Origin: Pseudomonadota bacterium
GTDB lineage: Bacteria > Chloroflexota > UBA6077 > JAJPGT01
Length of the DNA: 64,000 bases
Reading direction: 5' to 3'
Assembly: GCA_021325655.1 (NCBI GenBank)
Contig: JAJPGT010000106.1
Coordinates: 1-64,000, forward strand
Every line of letters starts with the position of its first letter. Position 1 is the first letter of the stretch. Shown piece after piece: positions 15,712 through 24,160 of this stretch. The notes below the pieces were generated by a model. It did no database searches. It saw only the letters and a program-made list of their open reading frames with translations, and was not told where the DNA came from. The translations under genes and the position numbers were made by a program.

Positions 15712-17412
15712 ATGGCTGGCGGTGACCGTCGCGTGCTGCTCATCTGCACCCGGCCCGGGGATGGCCGGCTGGCCGCGCTGCGGGACTCGCTGGCACTGGA
15801 TGACAGCGCCGATATCCTGCTGCCGGGAATGGCGCTGCCCGATCCGCGCGGCTACGACGCGGTGGTGCTGGACGGCCCGCAGGATCGCCTGGATCCGGCC
15901 GAGGTGGCACGCCTGGAGGCGTTCGTCGCCGCTGGCGGGACCCTGCTCGCCATTGGCGCAGCTCCCGGTGATGCCCAGCACCCGGTGGCGGGACTGCTCG
16001 GGGCCCGCTCGGACGGCGAGCGTCCCTGGGCAGAGGTGTTCGGGAAGAATGCTGCCCCGACGAGCCAGCTTTTGCACCGGGTCGAGCCCGAGTTCGCGCT
16101 GTGTGACACGTTTGCTCCGCTGCGGCCGTTGAACGGAGAGGCGCGGGTACTGCTGCACGTCACCTGGGCTCTGCGCGATGAGCCGGTCGCGCTCGAGCGG
16201 CGCTGCGGCGAGGGCCGCGTGGTCGTCAGCGCGCTCGGCAACAGCCCGGAGGCGCTCCAGGCCCCGGCGCTGCGCACGCTGCTCCGCCGGGCGTTGCGGC
16301 AGCGCAACGGCGCGCGCCCGGAACGAACGCTCGGGATCGGGATCGTCGGCTTCGGCCCGTATAGCGGCATGGGCAGGCTCCATGCTACCGCCGCCCGCGA
16401 GGTCGACGGCCTGCGCCTGGCCGCGGTCTGCGACCGCAGCCCGGAGCGGCTGGCCGCTGCGGCGCGGGAGCTGCCTGAGGTGGCCCGCTACGCCAGCATC
16501 AAGGCGCTGGTGCGCGACCCGGCGGTAGACGTGGCGATCGTCGCCACGCCCCCGGCCACCCACGCCACGCTGGCGCTGGAACTGCTCCGCGCCGGCAAGC
16601 ATGTGGTCTGCGAGAAGCCGCTCTGCCTCACTGTGGCGGAAGCGGACGCGCTGATCGCGGCCGCGGAGCAGAGCGAGGTTGCGCTGACGGTGCACCAGAA
16701 CCGGCGCTGGGACCCGGATTATCTCGCCATCCGCCGCGCGGTGGACCAGGGGCTGCTGGGCGAGCTGTTCAACGTGGAGACGTTCGTCGGGGGCTTCGAC
16801 CACCCCTGCCGCCTCTGGCACTCCGATGTGGCGGCCTCCGGCGGCGCCATCTACGACTGGGGCTCCCATTTCCTGGACTGGACGCTGCTGCTGCTGCCCG
16901 GGCTGCCGGAGCTGGTCATGGCCAACACGCACAAGCGCCTCTGGCACGACGTGACCAACGCCGACCAGGTGCGCGTGCGGCTACTGTGGGATGACGGGCG
17001 CGAGGCGGAGTTTCTCCACTCCGACCTGGCCGCGATTCGGAAGCCCAAATTCTACCTTCAGGGCACCGCCGGGACACTCGCCGGCTCCTACCGGTCGCTG
17101 GTCTCGGAGCGGGTGCAGCCCGGGCTGGGCTACATCCGCGAGGAGGCCCACTTCGCCGAGGCGCCGGCCGAGCTGACGCTGGCCCGCTACGAGAGCGGCT
17201 ATGGCATCGTGGAGAGCCGGCTTCCGCTGGCGCCCGCACCGCGCTTCGCCTTTCACCGCAACCTGGCGGACCACCTGCTGCTCGGCGAGCCGCTCGCGGT
17301 GACCGCCGAATCCGTCCGCCGCGTCATCGCGGTGCTGGAGGCGGCGCACCGCTCCGCCGCGCAGGGCGGCCGCCCCGTTCGGCTGGACGCGCTGGCCCCC
17401 GCCCGCGCATGA
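15712..17412 (+). CDS. ThuA-like domain fused to a Gfo/Idh/MocA oxidoreductase
   Basis: The protein has 566 residues; ATG 15712 follows AAAGGAAAA. Residues about 5-200 look like a ThuA/type 1 glutamine amidotransferase-like domain (RVLLICTRPGDG, YDAVVLDGP, LEAFVAAGGTLLAIGA, GEGRVVVSALGNSPEAL). ThuA domains are linked to trehalose and related sugar use. From about 207 comes a Rossmann domain (GIGIVGFGPYSGMGRLHATA), VDVAIVATPPATHATLALEL, and the family hallmark GKHVVCEKPLCLT with the EKP lysine. The substrate-binding domain has the GGAIYDWGSHFLDW motif. It probably oxidises a sugar or sugar derivative with NAD(P). It overlaps the next Gfo gene by four bases. Confidence 0.88.
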   Translation: MAGGDRRVLLICTRPGDGRLAALRDSLALDDSADILLPGMALPDPRGYDAVVLDGPQDRLDPAEVARLEAFVAAGGTLLAIGAAPGDAQHPVAGLLGARSDGERPWAEVFGKNAAPTSQLLHRVEPEFALCDTFAPLRPLNGEARVLLHVTWALRDEPVALERRCGEGRVVVSALGNSPEALQAPALRTLLRRALRQRNGARPERTLGIGIVGFGPYSGMGRLHATAAREVDGLRLAAVCDRSPERLAAAARELPEVARYASIKALVRDPAVDVAIVATPPATHATLALELLRAGKHVVCEKPLCLTVAEADALIAAAEQSEVALTVHQNRRWDPDYLAIRRAVDQGLLGELFNVETFVGGFDHPCRLWHSDVAASGGAIYDWGSHFLDWTLLLLPGLPELVMANTHKRLWHDVTNADQVRVRLLWDDGREAEFLHSDLAAIRKPKFYLQGTAGTLAGSYRSLVSERVQPGLGYIREEAHFAEAPAELTLARYESGYGIVESRLPLAPAPRFAFHRNLADHLLLGEPLAVTAESVRRVIAVLEAAHRSAAQGGRPVRLDALAPARA

Positions 17413-18401
17413 CCCGGCCGCTCCGCTGGGGGGTGCTCGGCGTCTCCGGGCAGGTGGGCCGGCTGGCCGTGCTCCCGGCGCTCCAGCAGAGCCCAACCGC
17501 CGAGCTCGTCGCCGTCGCCAGCCGCGACCTCGCCCGCGCCCGGGCCGAGGCGGAGCGCTTCAGCGCGGCGACGGCCTATGGCAGCTACCGGGAGCTGCTG
17601 CTGGACGCGGCGGTGGAGGCGGTGTACATCCCGCTGCCCAACGGGCTGCACCGCGAGTGGACCGTGGCCGCGCTCCAGGCCGGCAAGCACGTGCTGTGCG
17701 AAAAGCCGCTCGCTCCCAGCGCTGCCGACGCCGAGGCGATGGCCGCGGCCGCGGCGCGGCAGGGCGTCTTCCTGATGGAGGCGTACATGACCGCGTTTCA
17801 CCCGCGCTCGGCGCGAATCCTAGAGCTGGCGCGCCAGGCACTGGGGGAGCTGCGCTTCGCCCACGCCGCCTTCACCTTCCCGGCACGTGACCCGAGCAAC
17901 CATCGCTGGCGTCCGGAGCTGGGCGGCGGGAGCCTGCTCGACGTGGGCGTCTACTGCCTCGCTCCGCTGCTGGCGATCGCCGGCCGCGAGCCGCGGGCGG
18001 TCCAGGCGCGCGCCGTGCTCAGCCCCTCGGGGGTGGACGCCTCCTGCGCCGCCTGGCTGGACTTCGGCGCCGGCTTCGCCGCCGCGTGCGAAACCTCCTT
18101 CGAGGCGCCCGAGCGCCAGCACTTCGAGGTCGTCGGCACCCGCGCCGCGCTCTCCGTCGAGCGGGCGTTCACCCCTGGCCCGGCCGACGATCAGGTGACG
18201 CTGCAACCGGTAGACGGCCCGGCGGAGCGTCTGGCCACCGGGGCCAACAACCCCTATCTCGCCATGGTGGAGCAGTTCGCCGCCGCCGTCCGGGGACAGG
18301 CGGCACCACTGCGCTCCGTGGCAGACTCGATCGCGACGCTGCGGGTGCTGGACCGGCTCCGCCAGGTGGCCGGGCTGGCCACGCCGGAGCGACCCACCTG
18401 A
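17409..18401 (+). CDS. Gfo/Idh/MocA-family oxidoreductase
   Basis: This 330-residue NAD(P)-dependent oxidoreductase has an N-terminal Rossmann fold (RWGVLGVSGQVGRLAVLPAL; the usual Gly/Ala pattern is slightly altered), VEAVYIPLPNGLHREWTVAAL, and the GKHVLCEKPLAPS motif with the catalytic-region lysine. The following EAYMTAFHPR and GGGSLLDVGVYCLAPL segments resemble the D-xylose/dihydrodiol dehydrogenase subgroup. Its start overlaps the stop of the ThuA/Gfo fusion (ATGA), so the two oxidoreductases are translationally coupled and likely act in the same pathway, probably on a cyclitol or sugar. Confidence 0.92.
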   Translation: MTRPLRWGVLGVSGQVGRLAVLPALQQSPTAELVAVASRDLARARAEAERFSAATAYGSYRELLLDAAVEAVYIPLPNGLHREWTVAALQAGKHVLCEKPLAPSAADAEAMAAAAARQGVFLMEAYMTAFHPRSARILELARQALGELRFAHAAFTFPARDPSNHRWRPELGGGSLLDVGVYCLAPLLAIAGREPRAVQARAVLSPSGVDASCAAWLDFGAGFAAACETSFEAPERQHFEVVGTRAALSVERAFTPGPADDQVTLQPVDGPAERLATGANNPYLAMVEQFAAAVRGQAAPLRSVADSIATLRVLDRLRQVAGLATPERPT

Positions 18402-18549
18402 GGCCGCCGGGCGCACGATGGAGCGCGCAATCCCCGGCCGCGGCTCCATGGCGGTCCTAGGCCGCCACAGGCAGGGCGGAACGGGTGCCGGGCGACCACG
18501 GCTCGGGCCAGCGGCGGCTCAGGGCGAAGGAGGTGCGGAGCTCAGCCGG

Positions 18550-19323
18550 CTACACCCCCACGGGCTGGCGGCTGTGGGCGCGGATGAACGCCAGCCACTC
18601 CAGCCCGATCCGCTCCAGGTCGAAGTCCAGCGTCGCCTCGTGCGCCGAGTCGGTCAGCTCCACCAGCGTCTTGTCGCTGGTGCCCAGCCGCTCCATGATG
18701 AACGGACCGTTCTGCGGAGTCACGATCGCGTCATCACGGGAATAGAACAGGATCGTCGGCACTCGCACCTGGCCGAGCTCTCCCTGCACCTGCTTGAACA
18801 GCCGCAGCCCTTGCTGCAGGCAGACCTTCGGGATCTCGCTATAGGTGATACCGGCCGCATTGAGGTCCTTGGTCAGGATGCGCGGGTTGGTCCACGGGGC
18901 CGGAAAGCGAGCAGGGGTCTGCGGGTCGTTCGCCACCGCTTCGAAGTCCGGCATGTCCATCAGCGGGCCGTTGATACAGCCCACCCCGGCCAGTTCGCTT
19001 CCGCGCGTGGCGCCGAGGTGGAGTGCCAGGGTGCCGCCCATCGAGATCCCGATCGCGAACAGGGTGGAGCAGGACTGCTTGAGCTGGTCGAGCCCGGCGT
19101 TGCAGGAGGCGATCCAGTCCTCCGGCCCGGTCTGCTCCATGTCGTCCACGGAGGTGCCGTGGCCCGCCAGGCGCGGCCCGAGCACGGTGAAGCCGCGGCG
19201 GGCGAGGAAGTCGCCCAGCGGGCGAATGTTCTGCGGCGTGCCGGTGAAGCCGTGGATCAGCAAGCAGCCGATCTCGTTCCCCTCGAAGAAAAACGCACCA
19301 GCGCCCGGCATGACAGCGGCCAT
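18550..19323 (-). CDS. Alpha/beta hydrolase, carboxylesterase (Est30-like)
   Basis: This 257-residue protein starts at ATG 19323, with GGAGGGAG upstream. The sequence fits the thermostable carboxylesterase/monoglyceride lipase group: GCLLIHGFTGTPQNIRPLGD (HGFTG oxyanion motif), GPRLAGHGTS, LFAIGISMGGTLALHLG (nucleophile in GISMG), ILFYSRDDAIV (catalytic Asp) and LTDSAHEATLD (catalytic His). It is cytosolic and should hydrolyse short-chain esters. It converges with the preceding Gfo operon. Confidence 0.92.
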   Translation of the reverse strand: MAAVMPGAGAFFFEGNEIGCLLIHGFTGTPQNIRPLGDFLARRGFTVLGPRLAGHGTSVDDMEQTGPEDWIASCNAGLDQLKQSCSTLFAIGISMGGTLALHLGATRGSELAGVGCINGPLMDMPDFEAVANDPQTPARFPAPWTNPRILTKDLNAAGITYSEIPKVCLQQGLRLFKQVQGELGQVRVPTILFYSRDDAIVTPQNGPFIMERLGTSDKTLVELTDSAHEATLDFDLERIGLEWLAFIRAHSRQPVGV

Positions 19324-19432
19324 GAGTGCTCCCTCCAGGTAACGGCGGGGTCTGGACACCCCGCGATGGCGAGTGACGCGCTCGATCCAGCGCGATCTGA
19401 TGTCTCGATGCTACCCCCGCCCCGCGCGGTCG

Positions 19433-20152
19433 TCAATCGCCGCACTGCGGGACAGCGGCCAGCGCCGGCAGGTCCAGCCCCTCCAACTCCTGGAGCCGCT
19501 GGACGACAGCGACCGGGCGAATTCCGCGCGACTCCAGCTCCCGCGGGCGCGGCTGGAACGCCAGGAACGCCACCCCGGCGCCCCGTGCGGCCATGCCGTC
19601 GATCCAGGAGTCGCCGATCACGAGCGCCTGGCGGGCGCGAAAGGCCCGCAGCGCGTGCTCCACGCCGTCCGGAGCGGGCTTCAGCGCCCGGACGTCGTCG
19701 CGGCTGACGACCAGGGCAAAATAGCGGCGCAGCCCGAACCGCTCCAACGCCTCCAGCGTGGCCGGGCGGGCGTTGTTGGTGAGCACCGCGAGCGGGTGGC
19801 CGCGCTGGCGCAGCCGGGCGAGCACCTCGCCCGCGCCCGGTTCGATCGATGCCCCTTCCATGCCGGCGGTCTCGAACTCCAGCACGAGCCGCCACAGCTC
19901 GGGCACCAGCGTCGTCCCGGCCTGCTCGGCGCGCGCCTCGCCAAGGAGAATCAGCTCGGGGATGGCGTAGCGCAGCAGCGCTTCGGCCGGCTCGTCCGTC
20001 GCGCCGGCGGCGTGGAGCCGCGCGATGATCGCCTGGCGCAGGCCGCGGAAGTCGATCCGCGAGTGGACCAGGGTGTTGTCAAGGTCGAAGATGAGCAGCG
20101 TCTCGGCCGGTCCTGGCCGCGGCGCGCCGCTCCCGCTGGGCGGCTGACACAT
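19433..20152 (-). CDS. HAD-superfamily phosphatase
   Basis: This 239-residue protein starts at ATG 20152, with GGAG nearby. HAD motif I is LIFDLDNTLVHS (nucleophile Asp and acid Asp), motif II is LAVLTNNARP, motif III is the Lys of ALKPAPDG, and motif IV is VIGDSWIDGMAA. A helical cap lies between motifs I and II (about 35-110), as in phosphoglycolate phosphatase-like enzymes. It should remove phosphate from a small metabolite; the substrate is not defined. About 110 bases separate it from the esterase gene on the same strand. Confidence 0.92.
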   Translation of the reverse strand: MCQPPSGSGAPRPGPAETLLIFDLDNTLVHSRIDFRGLRQAIIARLHAAGATDEPAEALLRYAIPELILLGEARAEQAGTTLVPELWRLVLEFETAGMEGASIEPGAGEVLARLRQRGHPLAVLTNNARPATLEALERFGLRRYFALVVSRDDVRALKPAPDGVEHALRAFRARQALVIGDSWIDGMAARGAGVAFLAFQPRPRELESRGIRPVAVVQRLQELEGLDLPALAAVPQCGD

Positions 20153-20324
20153 GGCGCTCCTGATCGGCAGGCTCGCTACAGCTTACCGACCAGTACGCGG
20201 GTGTGGAAAGCAGCGCAGACCACAGAGGCGGGCCACCGCCTCTGCGCCTAGCCTCCAGAATTCTGCTCGTTCTCATTGAAACGGGCAGCCGGGGCGATGA
20301 TCCTGGCCCGCGCTGCCAGCGTAG

Positions 20325-20360
20325 ATTCGTACGGAGGCGGATAGTACGGATTCGTACAAT
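20325..20360 (+). promoter_or_regulatory. Putative MarR operator overlapping a -10 box
   Basis: ATTCGTAC occurs twice, 25 bases apart (20325-20332 and 20350-20357). The second copy is part of an inverted repeat, GTACG-GATT-CGTAC (20344-20357). It overlaps TACAAT (20355-20360), which could be a -10 box just before the MarR start codon. Self-binding by the adjacent MarR regulator is the simplest reading. Confidence 0.5.
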
Positions 20361-20371
20361 CTGGAGAAGCC

Positions 20372-20935
20372 GTGGCCGAGTCCCCAGCGCCGTTCCCTGT
20401 CGGCCAGGAACCCGAGGGCCTCTTCCCGGCCTACGACTACCTCGCCACCGCCTGTGTCATCAATCTCGTCCGCACCCACGAGCTGCTTCGCCCGGTCCTC
20501 GAGCGTGAGTTCCGCCGGTTCGGCCTCTCCGGCGCGCTGTTCAACGTCCTGATGATCCTGCGCGGTGCCGGCGAGCCGCTGCCGCCCCACGCGATTGGCG
20601 AGCGCCTGATGGTCGCCCGCTCCACCGTCACCGATCTCCTCGACGCACTCGAGCGGCGCGGCTTCGTCCGCCGCGTCGCGCACCCGCGTGACCGCCGCAT
20701 GCTGCTGGTCGAGCCGACCGAACAGGGGCTGGAGCGGCTTGCCGCGCTGCTGCCCGACCAGTACCGCCGCGAACAGGTGCTGCTCGATTGCCTGTCCGCC
20801 GCAGAGAAGCAAACGCTGATCGAGCTGCTCGGCAAGATTCAGCGCTCGCTTCTGTCCCTGGCGCCGCCTTCGCGCCGCGGCGCGCCGGGCGCCGCCGCAG
20901 CTTCAGACGCGGGAGGGACTATCGAGGAGGACTGA
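20372..20935 (+). CDS. MarR-family transcriptional regulator
   Basis: This 187-residue winged-helix regulator starts at GTG 20372 after GGAG. The DNA-binding part includes LSGALFNVLMILRGAG, HAIGERLMVARSTVTDLLDA as the recognition-helix region, and LERRGFVRRVAHPRDRRMLLVE as the wing with the typical DxR. Flanking N- and C-terminal helices should form the dimer interface. The C-terminus (after about 165) is low-complexity. It heads a small operon with a VOC protein and a SnoaL-like protein and probably represses it through the repeats at 20325-20360. Confidence 0.93.
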   Translation: MAESPAPFPVGQEPEGLFPAYDYLATACVINLVRTHELLRPVLEREFRRFGLSGALFNVLMILRGAGEPLPPHAIGERLMVARSTVTDLLDALERRGFVRRVAHPRDRRMLLVEPTEQGLERLAALLPDQYRREQVLLDCLSAAEKQTLIELLGKIQRSLLSLAPPSRRGAPGAAAASDAGGTIEED

Positions 20936-20992
20936 TCGCCCGGCTGCGCCCCTGGTCCCCGTGCATCCAACACCACATACTGGGAGAAGACC

Positions 20993-21391
20993 GTGTCCAC
21001 TATCACGGGCGTCCACCACCTCTCGCTCACCGTGCGTAACCTGGAGGCGAGCATTCCCTGGTACAAGCAGCTTTTCGGGCTGACCAAGATCATGGACGAG
21101 CCGCACGAGGGCGGCCGCGCCGGCGTCTTCATGCTCCCCGGCGGGCAGCTCTTCATCGGGCTCCACGCCCACGACGTCAACGACGGCGAGCCCTTCGCCG
21201 AGACCCGCACCGGCCTAGACCACATCTCGTTCGCCGTCTCCAGCCGGGCGGAGCTGGAAGCCTGGGAGCGGCGCCTCGCGGAGCTTGGGGTGACCCATTC
21301 CCCGATTGCGGACCGGCCCTACGGTTCGGTGCTCGTCTTCCGCGACCCGGACAACATCCAGCTCGAGCTGTTCGCCAACCCCGATGCCTAG
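20993..21391 (+). CDS. VOC-family (glyoxalase/dioxygenase-like) protein
   Basis: This 132-residue single VOC module pairs two beta-alpha-beta-beta-beta units. The first begins TGVHHLSLTVRNLEASIPWY, the second TGLDHISFAVSSRAELEAWE. The pattern of His near each start and Glu in NIQLELFAN fits divalent-metal ligands. Such proteins include glyoxalase I, ring-cleaving dioxygenases and resistance proteins. GTG 20993 follows GGGAGA. It lies between MarR and SnoaL genes, suggesting a detoxification or aromatic-compound function; this is inference. Confidence 0.9.
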   Translation: MSTITGVHHLSLTVRNLEASIPWYKQLFGLTKIMDEPHEGGRAGVFMLPGGQLFIGLHAHDVNDGEPFAETRTGLDHISFAVSSRAELEAWERRLAELGVTHSPIADRPYGSVLVFRDPDNIQLELFANPDA

Positions 21392-21434
21392 TGTCCGTTA
21401 GCAGACCAGAGACAGCAGACAAGGAGAAGTGCTC

Positions 21435-21875
21435 ATGGCAGTCCAGGACGACATCCGCCAGGCCTCCGACCGATTCTACGCCGCGCTGAACCGGCTGATC
21501 AATGGCGACGCGGCTCCCATCCTCGCGACCATCTCCCAGGGTCCCGACGTCAGCATGATGCACCCGCTCGGCGGCCGCCAGGTGGGCCGGGCGGAGGTAG
21601 CGGCGTCGCTCGAGCAGGTGGCGCGCGCGGTCTCGGACGGCCAGGTCGCGCTCGAAGACCTGGTCGTGATTCCGCTGGGCGCGGAGGCGGCCTACACGCT
21701 CGGCAATGAGCGCGCCACGGCGCGGGTCGCGGGCGAGCCGGTGAGCTTCACCGCCCGGGCCACCAACGTGTACCGCCGTGAAGCGGACGGCTGGAGGCTG
21801 GTCCATCACCACGTGGACCTGGTCCCCGAGGTCGCCGTCATCGCCACCCGCCTGCAAGCCCAGGCCGGGCAGTAA
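21435..21875 (+). CDS. SnoaL/NTF2-like (ketosteroid-isomerase fold) protein
   Basis: This 146-residue protein starts at ATG 21435, with AAGGAG upstream. The pattern fits the NTF2-like/SnoaL fold: an N-terminal helix (QASDRFYAALNRLINGDAAP), SMMHPLGGRQVGRAEVAASL, then antiparallel strands with FTARATNVYRREADGWRLVH and HHVDLVPE at the end. These small alpha+beta cone proteins act as isomerases or hydrolases or as binding proteins. It is the last gene of the MarR operon and is followed by a strong hairpin at 21887-21926. Confidence 0.85.
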   Translation: MAVQDDIRQASDRFYAALNRLINGDAAPILATISQGPDVSMMHPLGGRQVGRAEVAASLEQVARAVSDGQVALEDLVVIPLGAEAAYTLGNERATARVAGEPVSFTARATNVYRREADGWRLVHHHVDLVPEVAVIATRLQAQAGQ

Positions 21876-21886
21876 GCTCTCGCGGC

Positions 21887-21926
21887 CCTGCCCACCAGCA
21901 ACCATGGGCGACTCCTGGTGGGCAGG
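21887..21926 (+). terminator. Terminator-like hairpin after the MarR operon
   Basis: A perfect 12-bp inverted repeat (CCTGCCCACCAG with CTGGTGGGCAGG) and a 16-base loop lies 11 bases after the SnoaL stop codon. There is no T-tract. A smaller GGCAGG-CTG-CCTGCC hairpin follows near 21950. Confidence 0.55.
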
Positions 21927-22059
21927 ACCGCCGCGGCGTAGTCCGCAGGCGGCAGGCTGCCTGCCCAATGAACGAGCCGGGCGGCGGATTGGCTGGGCAC
22001 GGTTCGTGAAGTGGGTTCTCGCGGTGCGCCACACAGCCCGGGGCACCGGAGGGTGAGCG

Positions 22060-22554
22060 ATGTCAACCGAAGCGCCGCGCCCCACGGGGCGCTGGCGAAG
22101 CGGGCTGGCCTGGCAGGGGACAGAGGAGCTCGCCTACGCGACGCTGCTGGACGCGCTGACACGGGAGCGGCTGGAGGACGAAGCGCGCTCGATCGAGCTG
22201 AATGCGACCTCGCGCCGCGACATGGCCGACGTCGCGGAGGAGCAGCGCCGGATAGACGCCGAGCTGGCCGAGGCCCGGGTGGAGTTGGAGACCTTCCGGG
22301 CCGCGCTCGAAGACGCGCACGCCCGCGGAGACTCGACCGGCCGCGGGGAGGTGCCCTATGACTCGGCGATCCCCGAGCAGAACGCTTACGCCGACGTGCT
22401 CATTCAGTACCTGGTTCGGCCCGGTTACGCCCAGGTAAGGACCGAGGATCGGGAGCCGGGGCGCTACGTCTACTACTTGCAGATCGACTGGAAGCGGCTG
22501 CGCCAGCTCGCCGACCAGCATGGCGTGCGCCTGCTCGTGCTGGAGCGACCATGA
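22060..22554 (+). CDS. Hypothetical coiled-coil protein upstream of a Ser/Thr kinase
   Basis: The 164-residue family is not recognised. After a basic N-terminus, residues about 30-90 are strongly helical and heptad-like (LTRERLEDEARSIELN, AEEQRRIDAELAEARVELE), suggesting a coiled coil. The C-terminal 50 residues (PGRYVYYLQIDWKRLRQLAD, VRLLVLERP) look like a small alpha/beta domain. No signal or membrane helix. The stop overlaps the kinase start by four bases (ATGA), so it is translationally coupled and may be a partner or substrate of the kinase. Confidence 0.75.
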   Translation: MSTEAPRPTGRWRSGLAWQGTEELAYATLLDALTRERLEDEARSIELNATSRRDMADVAEEQRRIDAELAEARVELETFRAALEDAHARGDSTGRGEVPYDSAIPEQNAYADVLIQYLVRPGYAQVRTEDREPGRYVYYLQIDWKRLRQLADQHGVRLLVLERP

Positions 22555-23996
22555 CGGCGCAGCCTGAGGTCGCGGGTGGCGCGATTTTGCGTGGCCGGTA
22601 CGAGCTGGGTCGGCAGATCGGCGCGGGCGGAATGGCAGACGTCTTCGCGGGCGTCGATCGGCCGCTGGGTCGCCCGGTGGCGATCAAGCGGCTGCGCCCG
22701 GCCTACGCCGCGGACCCGGCGTTCGTCGAGCGGTTCAAGCGCGAGGCGCAGGCGGCCGCGGCAGTCAACCATCCCAACGTGGTCGCGATCTACGACTGGG
22801 GCGAGCAGGATGGCACCTACTACCTGGTGATGGAGTACGTTCCCGGGTCGAACCTGAGCGAGCTCCTGTCCCACCAGGGGCCGCTGCCGGAGGACCAAGC
22901 GCTCGACCTCGCCAGCCAGATCGCCGCTGGACTCGAGGCGGCCCACCGCCACGGGCTCGTCCATCGCGACATGAAGCCCCACAACGTGCTGGTCGATCCC
23001 CAGGGCCGGGCCAAGCTCACCGATTTCGGGATAGCCCGCGCCGCCAGTGAGGTGCCCATCACCGAGTCGCGGGTCGTGCTGGGAAGCGCCCGCTACATCG
23101 CGCCGGAGCAGCTCCAGGGCCAGGAGGCCGATGCCCGCTCGGATCTGTATAGCCTGGGGGTGGTGCTGTACGAACTGCTGACCGGGCAGGCGCCGTTCGA
23201 CGGCACGACCACCACCGCGATCCTGGCGCGGCATCTGCACGGCACGCCACGTCCGCCCCGCCAGCTCCGCCCCGCGCTTTCGGCGGCGACCGAGTCCATC
23301 GTGCTCAAGGCGCTCGCGCGTGATCCCGCCCAGCGGTACCAGACGGCCGCCGACCTGCGGCGTGCCCTGGAGCGCGCTCGGGCCACCCTGGCAGCCACGG
23401 CCCCCGTCGCCCACAGCGGCATGCTGGCCGGTGCTACCGGCTGGCTCGCCCGCCCCTGGCCACGATTTGGAGTGGGCCGCGACCGGGCCTGGCTGGTGCT
23501 GCCACTCGCGCTGCTGTTCCCGCTCGTCGTCGGCGGGGTGGCCCTGCTGCGCCACTGGCCCGAGGCGTCCGCCGGCGGGCAGACGGCAGCGCCCGGGGCG
23601 ACGTTGGCCCGGCCCGACTCAGCCACGTCGGTGGCGACGCTCGGACCTCAGCGCGCGATCGCCCCGCTGGACCAGCCCGCGCCGACGCCGATCCCACCGC
23701 CCACCGTGGTGGCGCTGCCCACCCCGCCGGTTCCCACCCCCGCGTCCCAGAGCGTCGCCGCGTCTCCCGCCAGCCCAGCTCCTACGAATGCTCCGGAGAC
23801 GGCCGACAGCGGCGCCATCGCGCCCGCTCCAGCGCAAGACGCAGCCGCCTCCGCGCCGGCCGCCAGCAGCGCGGCGGCACCTCCGCCGCCAGCCGCGGCC
23901 GCGGCTGCTCCGCCTGCCCCGCCCGTGCCGGGGCACCGTGCCCCGCACCCCAAAAAGAGCCCTGGCAAGCCCCGGCTAGCACGCTTTCACCGTTAA
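22551..23996 (+). CDS. PknB-type transmembrane Ser/Thr protein kinase
   Basis: The protein has 481 residues. A complete Hanks-type kinase domain fills residues 15-275: glycine loop IGAGGMADVF, VAIKRL (Lys46), VMEYVPGSNLSELL, catalytic loop VHRDMKPHN, metal-binding LTDFGIAR, and SARYIAPEQLQG. A basic linker and one transmembrane helix (about 315-333, LVLPLALLFPLVVGGVALL) follow. The outer part is a Pro/Ala/Thr-rich tail without PASTA repeats, so ligand sensing by peptidoglycan fragments is not implied. The start overlaps the hypothetical coiled-coil gene. Confidence 0.95.
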   Translation: MTAQPEVAGGAILRGRYELGRQIGAGGMADVFAGVDRPLGRPVAIKRLRPAYAADPAFVERFKREAQAAAAVNHPNVVAIYDWGEQDGTYYLVMEYVPGSNLSELLSHQGPLPEDQALDLASQIAAGLEAAHRHGLVHRDMKPHNVLVDPQGRAKLTDFGIARAASEVPITESRVVLGSARYIAPEQLQGQEADARSDLYSLGVVLYELLTGQAPFDGTTTTAILARHLHGTPRPPRQLRPALSAATESIVLKALARDPAQRYQTAADLRRALERARATLAATAPVAHSGMLAGATGWLARPWPRFGVGRDRAWLVLPLALLFPLVVGGVALLRHWPEASAGGQTAAPGATLARPDSATSVATLGPQRAIAPLDQPAPTPIPPPTVVALPTPPVPTPASQSVAASPASPAPTNAPETADSGAIAPAPAQDAAASAPAASSAAAPPPPAAAAAAPPAPPVPGHRAPHPKKSPGKPRLARFHR

Positions 23997-24016
23997 GCCT
24001 ACCCGCTTTAACACTG

Positions 24017-24047
24017 GCTTCACATATTGGTGAAGCACCATGCTTCA
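24017..24047 (+). terminator. Overlapping alternative hairpins after the kinase gene
   Basis: GCTTCAC (24017-24023) can pair with GTGAAGC (24030-24036). The latter can instead pair, as TGAAGCA, with TGCTTCA (24041-24047). Only one stem can form at a time. It may be a simple terminator for the kinase or a switch ahead of the small secreted-peptide gene. Confidence 0.4.
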
Positions 24048-24160
24048 GCCTGGCCCGGGTTATGCCAATAGATATGGTTGCCAAGTACCACACGCCCCTG
24101 GCGCGCTATCCGGGAAGGCGCCCCAGGCGGCTGATGCCGGAGTGTTTGGGGAAACACCGT

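Noticed and set aside
24000..24160. A c-di-AMP or other known riboswitch before the small secreted protein
   Set aside because: The region folds into hairpins, but I could not match conserved sequence blocks of ydaO, GEMM, cobalamin or other classes I know.
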